Assembly (NCBI RefSeq): GCF_900258475.1
Contig: NZ_LT984888.1
Span: 208,639 to 272,638 of the forward strand
Direction: 5' to 3'
DNA from: Anaerococcus sp. Marseille-P3915
GTDB lineage: Bacteria > Bacillota > Clostridia > Tissierellales > Peptoniphilaceae
Length of the DNA stretch: 64,000 nt
Shown: one piece after another, positions 56,270-63,709 of the stretch
Layout of the letters: the number at the start of each line of letters is the position of its first letter
Numbering within the stretch: position 1 is the first letter of the stretch
The notes under the pieces: model-generated
The model's input: only the letters and a program-made list of their open reading frames with translations
Told to the model about the DNA's origin: nothing
The model's database searches: none
Made by a program: the position numbers and the translations under genes

Positions 56270-56933
56270 TACATCCACAATGATTTCAACTGTGACCATA
56301 GCCGATGATAAGGAAATCTTGGGGGACTTTAATGTCAACCAACTAAAGACCCACTCAGAAAGCTTGGTCCCAATGATTGAGACCCTTCTTAATCTTCTTG
56401 GTATGAAGGTTTCAGATATAGACACCTTTATCATCGCCCATGGTCCAGGCTCTTTCACAGGCCTTAGGATAGGCATGACCATTGCCAAGACCCTAGCCCA
56501 GGTGGAAAATAAGGACCTACTTACAATTTCAACCCTAAGAGCCATGGCAGCTGGCTCTACTTCAAATAAATTTAGGGCACCGATGATAGATGCCAGGTCT
56601 ACCAGGGTTTATGCAGGTCTTTTTGATGAAAATCTCAATGAAATCATCAAGGAAGACCTTTACGAAATCGATGATTTTGCAAGGCTTGTCAATGACAAGG
56701 GCCTTGAGGTAGAACTCATTGGCCTTCTTAATGATAAATACTTTGATAAATTTGAAAGGGCAGTTAAGGCTCCAATCAACCTTAATACCTGCATTGGTGG
56801 CGGCCTGATAAGACTGGCCCAGACAGGAGATTATAAGCCAAGGCCTCTTTTTGAGATAGGTCCAAATTACCTTAGAAAGAGCCAGGCGGAAAGGGAATTT
56901 TTGAAAAATGATAAGAGAAATGACTGTAAATGA
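56250..56933 (+). CDS. tsaB: TsaB, tRNA t6A biosynthesis
   Basis: 227-residue ASKHA-fold partner of TsaD: LAIDTSTMISTVTI, AHGPGSFTGLRIGMTIAK and the DARSTRVYAGLF segment. Overlaps tsaE by 20 bp and rimI by 26 bp. Confidence 0.94.
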   Translation: MNYLAIDTSTMISTVTIADDKEILGDFNVNQLKTHSESLVPMIETLLNLLGMKVSDIDTFIIAHGPGSFTGLRIGMTIAKTLAQVENKDLLTISTLRAMAAGSTSNKFRAPMIDARSTRVYAGLFDENLNEIIKEDLYEIDDFARLVNDKGLEVELIGLLNDKYFDKFERAVKAPINLNTCIGGGLIRLAQTGDYKPRPLFEIGPNYLRKSQAEREFLKNDKRNDCK

Positions 56934-57348
56934 TACAGATAGGGTTTATCAAATAGAAAATGACTCCTTTTTTGAACCATGGACCAAGAAACAGCTCCTC
57001 AAAGAATTTGAAGACAACTCATTTCTAAAACACATAGTCTATGAAAAGGACGGGGAAGTGGTAGGTTTTTATATAGTTAGCCATATCCTTGATGTGGTTG
57101 AAATCTTCACCATTGCGGTTGATAAGGATTTCAGGGCAGAGGGGATTGGAACAATCCTTTTAGACGATATTATAAAAAGAAGCGAAGCGAGCGATGTAAA
57201 TGAGATTTGGCTAGAAGTGTCTACCAAAAATACAGCCGCCATCAAGCTTTACAAGAAATTCGGCTTTGTAAGCCAAAAGATTAGAAAAAATTACTACCAA
57301 AAGACAGGCGAAGATGCCTACAACATGATAAGGAAGATACATGAGTGA
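56908..57348 (+). CDS. rimI: RimI-like ribosomal protein alanine N-acetyltransferase
   Basis: 146-residue GNAT enzyme: VDKDFRAEGIGTILLDDII is the acetyl-CoA loop, WLEVSTKNTAAIKLYKKFGF and RKNYYQKTGEDAYNM are RimI-typical. Proposed to acetylate the N-terminus of ribosomal protein S18. Usual neighbour of tsaB and tsaD. Confidence 0.93.
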   Translation: MIREMTVNDTDRVYQIENDSFFEPWTKKQLLKEFEDNSFLKHIVYEKDGEVVGFYIVSHILDVVEIFTIAVDKDFRAEGIGTILLDDIIKRSEASDVNEIWLEVSTKNTAAIKLYKKFGFVSQKIRKNYYQKTGEDAYNMIRKIHE

Positions 57349-58351
57349 TTTTTATACCTTGGCCATAGAGACATCTTGCGATGATTCCTCTGTAGCCATC
57401 CTAAAAAACGAAAGAGAATTATTAACCAACCTCATCTCAAGCCAGATAGATATCCATGCGCTCTTTGGTGGGGTTGTGCCGGAGATTGCCTCTAGAAAGC
57501 ACCTAGAAGCCATAAATCCCCTTATAGAAAAGGCTCTAAGAGATGCAGAACTTTCCTACGATGATATAGACTTGATTACTGTAACCAAGGGTCCAGGTCT
57601 AATAGGCTCTCTCCTTGTTGGAATATCAGCAGCCAAGGCCCTAGCCTTAGCCACTGGTGCCCCACTTGTAGGAGCCAACCACATGAAAGGCCACATCTGT
57701 GCTAACTATCTATCAAACCCAGACCTTAAGCCACCTTTCATCTGCCTAGTCGTATCAGGCGGTCACACCTATCTTTGCAAGGTCAAAGATTACACAGATA
57801 TAGAAGTAGTCGGTACCACCAGAGATGATGCAGCCGGCGAATCTTACGATAAGATAGCAAGAAAGATTGGATTAGGCTATCCAGGCGGCCCAAAAATTGA
57901 TAAGCTAGCCAAAGAAGGCAATGGAGCAGCAATTGATTTTCCAAGAGTCATGCTGGAAAAAGACTCCTACGACTTCTCCTTCTCAGGCCTAAAGACAGCA
58001 GTTCTAAACTATGCCAACCAAGAAGAGCAAAAGGGAAGAGAAGTCAACAAGGCAGACCTTGCGGCAAGCTTCCAAGAAGCAGTAGTAGATGTCCTAGTCG
58101 CCAAATCTCTAAGGCTTCTAGAAGAAACAGGCTATAAAAACTTCGCCATATCAGGGGGAGTTGCAGCCAATTCTAGACTAAGACAGAGATTTGAAGAAGA
58201 GCTAGGCAAGAGAGAGATCGGATTTTATTATCCAGATCCGATATTATGTACAGACAATGCAGCCATGATCGCAATGGCAGGCTACCTGGACTACCAGGCA
58301 GGCATAAGGGATGACAACTTTATGAAAGTATATCCCAACCTAGACTTATGA
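57341..58351 (+). CDS. tsaD: TsaD, tRNA t6A threonylcarbamoyltransferase
   Basis: 336-residue ASKHA enzyme that transfers the threonylcarbamoyl group to tRNA. ETSCDDSSVA at the N-terminus, metal-binding HMKGH (His114, His118), FICLVVSGGHT, and the late SGGVAANSRLR with CTDNAAMIA. Full length. Overlaps rimI by 8 bp. Confidence 0.96.
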   Translation: MSDFYTLAIETSCDDSSVAILKNERELLTNLISSQIDIHALFGGVVPEIASRKHLEAINPLIEKALRDAELSYDDIDLITVTKGPGLIGSLLVGISAAKALALATGAPLVGANHMKGHICANYLSNPDLKPPFICLVVSGGHTYLCKVKDYTDIEVVGTTRDDAAGESYDKIARKIGLGYPGGPKIDKLAKEGNGAAIDFPRVMLEKDSYDFSFSGLKTAVLNYANQEEQKGREVNKADLAASFQEAVVDVLVAKSLRLLEETGYKNFAISGGVAANSRLRQRFEEELGKREIGFYYPDPILCTDNAAMIAMAGYLDYQAGIRDDNFMKVYPNLDL

Positions 58352-58352
58352 T

Positions 58353-58700
58353 ATGAAAAGAAGAAAGAAAAATTCGTCATTAAAAAAATATAATAAACTA
58401 AACAAAATTTCAAGCCTAATCTGGGTCCTAGCCGGTTTAGGCATATTTGGCTTTGGAATATATTATATGGAAATCTTTGAGAAAATATTTGGAGTCTTAG
58501 CGGCGATTTATGGACTTGTCAGCTTATCCACAAGCAAGAGCCCAGCTGCAATCAAAAAATCCGAGCAAGGAAGACTTGCCTTTTTAGGTCTTCTTCTAAT
58601 AATCTATTCCCTAGTCAACCCACTGGGAAATATAGCCATCCTCTTTGACATCTACAAGAGAGACTGGGTCATAAGAGGAGGCCTAGATGAGAAGAAGTAA
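58353..58700 (+). CDS. small hypothetical membrane protein
   Basis: 115 residues: a very basic N-terminus (MKRRKKNSSLKKYNK), two close membrane segments at about 20-60 and one at about 78-100. No family recognised. One base after tsaD and overlapping the S41 peptidase gene by 14 bp, so translationally linked; no clear ribosome site of its own. Confidence 0.7.
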   Translation: MKRRKKNSSLKKYNKLNKISSLIWVLAGLGIFGFGIYYMEIFEKIFGVLAAIYGLVSLSTSKSPAAIKKSEQGRLAFLGLLLIIYSLVNPLGNIAILFDIYKRDWVIRGGLDEKK

Positions 58701-60078
58701 AAAGCTAATCTTTCTAGCTCTCCTAATATTAATAGGCCTAAGCTCCACATCTTGTGTCAAAAGAAGACTGGCAAGCCTTGAAAAATCAAGGGTGGAAAGA
58801 GACATGCAAGAAAATATAGGCCCTTTAACAGAAAGCTTCTATCCAGACAAAATCGCAGAATTTAGCGAAGAAAAATACCTAAAGTGGTTCAAAGCCCTAA
58901 AAGGTCCAGCCAAGCTCAAACTCCCAGCCCCACAAGAGCCCAAAAAACTCACCAAGGCCGAAATGGTAGAAGACTTTGAATACCTATTTGCAGAATTAAA
59001 GGAAAATTATCCTTTCTTTGGTGTCCTAGATAGGAAATATGATATAGACTTTCTAGCCAATCACGATATCTACTTAGCAAGGATAAAGGCCTGCGAAAAC
59101 GACCAAGACTTCATCGATGCCATAACAGACATCATGGGAGAGCTTCATAATTACCACGCCAAAATCGCCGACAGGGCCTATGTACAGACCACCCTCAGCT
59201 ATTATTCACAAAATTGGAACCAACCATCGATCTACTATGAATTTATCAACCTAAATAGGCAAGCAGTCAGAAACAGGTATGACCTAGAAGGCTTTCAATC
59301 CAGGGCCAACTCAGGCAAAATAAGAAGGAAAAAATCAGGCGATGCCAAAACAGCTGCTAACCTCAGCCTAACCAGCGAAGGTGACCTAGCCATCCTCAAA
59401 GTAAGCCAGATGCTAGATGATAAGTCTATCGAAAAGGATGAGGAAATCCTAGACGAATTCTTAAGAAACAAACACATGTACAAGGGCCTAGTCATAGACA
59501 TAAGAGACAATGTAGGCGGCAACATGGAATATTGGAAAAACTTCCTCTTGCCAAAGCTAGTCACAGAGCCAAAACAAGTCACAAACCACATGTTCTTCAA
59601 AGACTCAGCCAAGACCAGACTTCTCTTATCAGATGACACCATAAATGTCGAAAAACTCTTAAACGTCGACATCACAGGCATAAAACTAGACCATGCAGAA
59701 GATTTAAAAGACTTCGCCTACTACATCAAAGACATCGTAGCTATAAACCCAGACGAAAGCAAAAAAGACAACGGCTACGAAGGCAAAATCTTCCTCCTAG
59801 TCGACAAAGACGTCTTCTCAGCAGCCGAAGGCTTCGCATCCTTCATCAAGCACACAGAGCTAGCCACCATAGTAGGCAGCCAAACAGGAGGCGACGGGAT
59901 AACACTTGGAGTAATAAACTCAGTCCTCCCAAATTCAGGTCTAGTCTACACCTACACCAACACCCTAGGCTATGCCCCAGACGGCACCATCAACGAAGAA
60001 AACCCAACCACCCCAGACATAGAAACAGGCACCTACAGACAATCCCTACAAAGCATAGAAAGCCAAATACAAAACTAA
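58687..60078 (+). CDS. S41-family peptidase lipoprotein
   Basis: 463 residues. Lipoprotein signal with lipobox SSTSC (Cys23), then a tricorn/CtpA-like S41 fold: IMGELHNYHAKI, LVIDIRDNVGGNMEYW and the nucleophile region VFSAAEGFASF (Ser near 378), then SQTGGDG. No PDZ domain is obvious. An extracytoplasmic protease of unknown target. Last gene of the tsa transcript or its own unit. Confidence 0.88.
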   Translation: MRRSKKLIFLALLILIGLSSTSCVKRRLASLEKSRVERDMQENIGPLTESFYPDKIAEFSEEKYLKWFKALKGPAKLKLPAPQEPKKLTKAEMVEDFEYLFAELKENYPFFGVLDRKYDIDFLANHDIYLARIKACENDQDFIDAITDIMGELHNYHAKIADRAYVQTTLSYYSQNWNQPSIYYEFINLNRQAVRNRYDLEGFQSRANSGKIRRKKSGDAKTAANLSLTSEGDLAILKVSQMLDDKSIEKDEEILDEFLRNKHMYKGLVIDIRDNVGGNMEYWKNFLLPKLVTEPKQVTNHMFFKDSAKTRLLLSDDTINVEKLLNVDITGIKLDHAEDLKDFAYYIKDIVAINPDESKKDNGYEGKIFLLVDKDVFSAAEGFASFIKHTELATIVGSQTGGDGITLGVINSVLPNSGLVYTYTNTLGYAPDGTINEENPTTPDIETGTYRQSLQSIESQIQN

Positions 60079-60079
60079 G

Positions 60080-60104
60080 AGACCAGCAAGGGTCTCTTTT
60101 TTCA
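60080..60104 (+). terminator. terminator after the S41 peptidase gene
   Basis: GAGACC-AGCAAG-GGTCTC followed by TTTTTT. Confidence 0.85.
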
Positions 60105-60122
60105 TAGCAAAAGCCAATTATA

Positions 60123-60149
60123 AATATTAATTATCATTATCAATGGGTG
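60123..60149 (-). promoter_or_regulatory. Fur-box-like repeat 1
   Basis: Minus strand reads GATAATGATAATTAATATT, 16 of 19 identical to GATAATGATAATCATTATC. Same 27-base block (ending GGTG on the plus strand) recurs at 61870 and 62109. No gene is placed to be controlled by it. Confidence 0.4.
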
Positions 60150-60753
60150 TGGGCTGGTAATCTAAAATATAAACTTAATAATATTTAAGGAATTTACATA
60201 AAGGGAAAGTTTATACATAGTTTTTATCTATATCTAACAAGCCCCCTTGCACACTTTATCCCGAGCAAAGTCGAGGGAAGCAAATTCGAGAAGCCTATTA
60301 GGCTCGATAAGTCGGAAGCCTTTACTCACAACAAAAATAAACCTTGTACCACAGCACCCGTTTCGACCACTTGTGATTGCAAGCCAGTCCGGCTCTGTGA
60401 GAACTTCTAGGATCAGCATATCAAGGAATCTGTATCTACATTGTCTTTAAAAGCTTATCCATCAAAGCTCCCTTGCTTCGAGCAAAGTCGAGAAGCCTAT
60501 TAGTCCTACTAAGACGGAAGGATTTACTCCATAACAAAAATAGACTTATCTTCACAATCCCCATTTCGAGCTCTTGCTATTGCAAGCCCATCCGGCTCAA
60601 AGAGGACCTCATAGCACGAGTGTATAAAGGATTCTGTACCTACATCGCTCTTAACTACATTACTTAATCTCCCTTGCTTCGAGCAAAGTCGAGAAGCCTA
60701 TTAGAACCGCCAATCTAATAAGCATCACTCAAAACAAAATCAAAACCTTCATC

Positions 60754-60783
60754 TAGAAAAAATAAATTAGAAAGCAGTATAAT
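60754..60783 (+). promoter_or_regulatory. toxin mRNA promoter of the par-like module
   Basis: TAGAAA, 18-bp spacer, TATAAT; start near 60790. The leader folds as GTTAC/GTAAC (60790-60810), with CTCC in the loop able to pair with the GGAG of the ribosome site. Confidence 0.6.
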
Positions 60784-60830
60784 AAAGAAGTTACTATCTC
60801 CATACTGGTAACAGGAGGGAGGTGTCCAAA

Positions 60831-60938
60831 ATGATAGATCCATTCAAGGATTTACTCTATTCTTTAATACTTGCTATCGTGGCAAATGTAATTAGTCACT
60901 ACATTTGCAAATGGCTAGATAGCAAAGAAGACAAATAG
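60831..60938 (+). CDS. small hydrophobic toxin, Fst/Ldr-like (type I toxin-antitoxin)
   Basis: 35 residues: MIDPFKD, a membrane helix LLYSLILAIVANVISHYICK, then WLDSKEDK. This is the Fst/Ldr shape: one helix followed by a short charged tail with a W-L-D type boundary. Strong ribosome site GGAGGGAGG. The start codon lies within a 14-base direct repeat (60822-60835) repeated beyond the terminator at 60985-60998, the layout of the pAD1 par locus, where an antisense RNA pairs with both. Expected to depolarise or disturb the membrane when unrepressed. Too short for ordinary gene calling. Confidence 0.78.
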   Translation: MIDPFKDLLYSLILAIVANVISHYICKWLDSKEDK

Positions 60939-60950
60939 TAACTAGCCATA

Positions 60951-60984
60951 AAAAAACTGGAGTACCCACATACTCCAGTTTTTT
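60951..60984. terminator. shared bidirectional terminator of the par-like module
   Basis: Perfect 14-pair stem (AAAAAACTGGAGTA with TACTCCAGTTTTTT) around CCCACA, with T runs on both strands, so it can end the toxin mRNA and the convergent antitoxin RNA. Confidence 0.88.
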
Positions 60985-61018
60985 GTGTCCAAAATGATTG
61001 GACTCTATTCTTTTAGTC
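60951..61018 (-). ncRNA. predicted antitoxin RNA, about 68 nt
   Basis: Driven leftward by the promoter at 61025-61053. It would start near 61018, cross the second direct repeat (so it is complementary to the toxin start region) and end in the shared terminator. Size is close to the 65-nt RNA II of pAD1 par. Inferred from layout; not shown by expression. Confidence 0.65.
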
Positions 61019-61024
61019 ATAATC

Positions 61025-61053
61025 ATTATACATCTTAATAAATGAAAATACAA
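61025..61053 (-). promoter_or_regulatory. antitoxin RNA promoter
   Basis: Minus strand TTGTAT (61053-61048), 17-bp spacer, consensus TATAAT (61030-61025). Stronger than the toxin promoter, as expected for an antitoxin RNA. Confidence 0.75.
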
Positions 61054-61869
61054 TAAAAGAAAATCATGCAAGAATATATCACACCAATAAAAACCCAATT
61101 TTTATTTACATAAAGAGCTTTAGTAAATATATCGTCCTTATGTAAATTTGTCAGTTCCTCTTTCACACTTAATCCCGATCGAAGTTGAGGGGAACCTTGT
61201 GGAGAAGCCCACTAGAACCGCCAAGATAATAAGCGTCAATAAAAACAAAAACAAACTTATCCCCGCAGCTCCCATTTCGAGCAGAGCGAGAAATCTCGTA
61301 ATTCCTTTATATATAGAGCTATGTTAATACATCGTCTTTAAGCTTATCCGTCAAAATTCCCTTGCTTCGAGCAAAGTCGAGAAGCCTATTAGACCTACAA
61401 AGACGGAAGGACTTACTCCACAACAAAGATAAACTTATCACCACAACCTCATTTCGAGCACTTGCGATTGCAAGTCAGTCCGGCTCTGTGAGGACCTCAT
61501 GGTTATACTTATCTAGAGTTCAGTATTTACATCGTCCTTACCTAAATCTCTCAGTCACCCAATCAGATTTTATTCCTAGCAAAGTCGAGAGAACCTTGTG
61601 GAGAAGCCTACTAGAACCGCCAAGATAATAAGCATCAATAAAAACAAAAAACAAACTTATCCCCACAGCTCCCATTTCGAGCAGAGCTAGAAATCCCATC
61701 GTTACCTCTATATAGGGTTCAGTATCTACATCGCTATTATGTATTTTCGTCACTACACCCTTGATTCGACCTTGTGGAGAAGTCTATTACTACCGCTGGG
61801 CTAATAAGCCATAACAATAACAAAAGCGAGGCCATTTTATAAAAATGATTTAAAATCATCAAGGCTTAC

Positions 61870-61896
61870 AATATTAATTATCATTATCAATTGGTG
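61870..61896 (-). promoter_or_regulatory. Fur-box-like repeat 2
   Basis: Same block as 60123-60149, differing in one base; minus strand GATAATGATAATTAATATT. Confidence 0.4.
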
Positions 61897-62026
61897 CTTG
61901 CTAGTAGGCTTTATAAAATGAATCATTTATATCGTTAGGGAATACATTAGGTTTTATTGGATTAATTACATTCGTATAGTTAAAGACGATTTGAGAAACT
62001 TGTGTAATATTTCAACAAAATCCCAC

Positions 62027-62100
62027 ACAAAAATCCCAAGGTGATTGCCTCGGGTTGTGGCTTTATTTCTTGTTTTGGTTTTTTGTTCTGCCTATAGGGA
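62027..62100 (-). pseudogene. leftover 3' end and terminator resembling those of the 62.3-kb gene
   Basis: Minus strand reads a short frame ending TKNQNKK-stop, followed by a CCCGAGG/CCTTGGG hairpin with a T run. The same order (NKNKDKK-stop, then a GCCTGAGG hairpin) closes the 433-residue gene about 240 bp to the right. The body of any gene is missing, so this is a weakly supported scar; the terminator itself is clear. Confidence 0.3.
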
Positions 62101-62108
62101 GTGATTAA

Positions 62109-62135
62109 AATACTAATTATCATTATCAATTGGTG
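62109..62135 (-). promoter_or_regulatory. Fur-box-like repeat 3
   Basis: Third copy of the block, minus strand GATAATGATAATTAGTATT, 16 of 19 to the Fur consensus. Confidence 0.4.
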
Positions 62136-62261
62136 TATACTGCTAGTTTCATTAAATATTACTATGTTTAAATTCATATATAACAAACTGATTGTATATT
62201 TCTACCTTAATTTAAAATACTGAGGATATATTTGATAAAATTCACAAAACTCATCTACAAA

Positions 62262-62305
62262 ATCCCCAAGCAAAAAGCCCGAGTTTAGATCCTCAGGCTT
62301 TGGTT
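62262..62305 (-). terminator. terminator of the 433-residue surface protein gene
   Basis: Minus-strand AAAGCCTGAG with CTCGGGCTTTTTG around GATCTAAA. Confidence 0.8.
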
Positions 62306-63607
62306 TTATTTTTTGTCTTTGTTTTTGTTTAGGATTGCATAGGCTCCTAGGGCTATTACTAAGATTATTCCGACATAGGCGATGCTTTTTATACCTGTTT
62401 TTACGTAGGATGTAGATGAGGTATTGGTTGGGGCATCTTTTTTGTCGTCTGCATTTTGTGACTTATCTTCTGCTCCGCCTATGGTCACTGTTTCTGGTGT
62501 GCCGCTGATTGGGTTTGGGGCGGTGCTTGCAGTTTGGCTATTGTCTGTGACTGTACTTGTCGCAGGTGTGGAGCTTGTTTGGTCTGTAGTACTTGTTTGG
62601 CTTGAGTCAGAGGCTTTTACTTCGCTTTCTAGGAATTGTTTGATAAAATTATTATCATCTAGAGGGAGGGTAAATCTTCCGTCTTTCTTGATTTCTTCTT
62701 CACTGATATAGTCGTTGTTATCAGTGTTCATATTATCAAGCTCTTTTCTTTGATCAGCTGATAATTTTTCGTAAGCCTCCTTAATCTTAGGATTGCTAGA
62801 CTTGTAGAAGGCGGAATTCTCGTTAATCTTATCCTCGCCCACCTTCATCTCATTGCCGCTAGATAGGTAGCTAGGGTTTCTAAGAGATGTAGACTCGTGT
62901 TTGAGAGGCTTGGCGGTATTTGTTTTAACTACTTGGTCAAGCTTTTTGTATAAGTCCTCTATACTTGCCTTATCAGCTTCACTTAAAGCCTCGCCATTTT
63001 TAATATTCTCATTGGCAGAGGTCAAATATTCATAGACTTGCTTAAAAATATCATCATAGGATTTTCTTGCTTCGCCAGATGTATTCTTGTAATAAAGCGA
63101 ATTGATAGCTGCTTCATAATAGGCATGGAGGGTGTTAAGGTCGGTCTTATCAAGCTTATCAGCATAGAAAAGCTCGCCTTTAATGATATAATCATTGACC
63201 CTAGCCTTTATAGCTGCAATATCAAGGTCCACTGCCACCTTTTCACCACTAGCATCCATAAGCTTGGTCAAAGAATCAAGCCCAGCCGCAAGAGCCTCCT
63301 TATCAGCGGATTTGGTATTTACAAGTTTGACATAATCAGTTAAATCAAGGCTTGGGATATTTCTAGCCTCTTCAATCTTAGAAAGAAGGGCAAACCTAGC
63401 ATCAAACTCCTCAATATAGAGAGGATCCTTAGCAAAATCCACCGTAAGTTCAGTATCTTCATCATCGCTAACCACATCACTTGCAAGAATTTGAAATAAT
63501 GAATTAGCCACTTTATCATCATCACTAGCAAAAGATTGGCCACAAAGCCCCACAAAGAGCCCCAAAGCCATAAAAGTCGCTAGTGTTTTCTTAAAATTAA
63601 TTCTCAT
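62306..63607 (-). CDS. secreted, probably wall-anchored protein with one EF-hand-like loop
   Basis: 433 residues. Signal peptide about 1-27 (TLATFMALGLFVGLCGQSFA-SD), an alpha-helical domain to about 240, a calcium-loop-like NTDNNDYISEEE near 300-311, a Ser/Thr-rich linker (about 335-395), then YVKTG, a hydrophobic helix and KNKDKK. YVKTG is not canonical LPXTG but sits exactly where a sorting motif belongs, so sortase anchoring or simple membrane tethering are both possible. Family not recognised. ATG 63607 follows AAAGGAAG; own terminator. Confidence 0.8.
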   Translation of the reverse strand: MRINFKKTLATFMALGLFVGLCGQSFASDDDKVANSLFQILASDVVSDDEDTELTVDFAKDPLYIEEFDARFALLSKIEEARNIPSLDLTDYVKLVNTKSADKEALAAGLDSLTKLMDASGEKVAVDLDIAAIKARVNDYIIKGELFYADKLDKTDLNTLHAYYEAAINSLYYKNTSGEARKSYDDIFKQVYEYLTSANENIKNGEALSEADKASIEDLYKKLDQVVKTNTAKPLKHESTSLRNPSYLSSGNEMKVGEDKINENSAFYKSSNPKIKEAYEKLSADQRKELDNMNTDNNDYISEEEIKKDGRFTLPLDDNNFIKQFLESEVKASDSSQTSTTDQTSSTPATSTVTDNSQTASTAPNPISGTPETVTIGGAEDKSQNADDKKDAPTNTSSTSYVKTGIKSIAYVGIILVIALGAYAILNKNKDKK

Positions 63608-63709
63608 AATATCTTCCTTTACTCATATAGATATATTATATAGAAATATAGGGAAAAATCAACAAGAAAAGCCTTAAAAAGCTGGCGGTTTTGTGGGAAA
63701 TTGGGCCTT

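Larger units (their letters stand above)
60822..60998 (+). repeat. 14-bp direct repeats of the par-like module
   Basis: GTGTCCAAAATGAT occurs exactly at 60822-60835 (overlapping the toxin ribosome site and start codon) and at 60985-60998 (just beyond the terminator). In pAD1 par the corresponding repeats provide the antisense pairing. Confidence 0.8.
60240..61800 (+). repeat. tandem ~200-bp intergenic repeats
   Basis: Unit boundaries marked by TACATCG or close variants fall at about 60434, 60640, 61328, 61527 and 61727, i.e. 199-204 bp apart. Each unit has CTTGCTTCGAGCAAAGTCGA, then GAAGCCTA-TAG, AAACTTAT, CATTTCGAGC and a terminal AGTxT-TACATCG. Units between 60640 and 61330 are interrupted by the toxin-antitoxin module. 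Related to the repeats at 17.1-17.6 kb. Confidence 0.75.
60079..62305. other. 2.2-kb repeat-rich region with a small toxin-antitoxin module
   Basis: Contains tandem ~200-bp repeats (60240-61800), the par-like module (60754-61053), three Fur-box-like repeats, and a leftover gene end with terminator at about 62027-62100. The frames at 60234, 60247, 60473, 60892, 61362, 61538 and 61980 fall in repeats or opposite real features and are not called. Confidence 0.7.

Noticed and set aside
60247-61753. Short frames inside the 60-62 kb repeats
   Set aside because: They follow the repeat units, occur in the same form in several copies, lack ribosome sites and have no protein-like composition. Only the 60831-60938 peptide has a strong ribosome site and module context.
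60240-61760. CRISPR-like or integron-like array
   Set aside because: Units are about 200 bp with no short identical repeats and unique spacers, no cas or integrase genes, and no attC-type structure.
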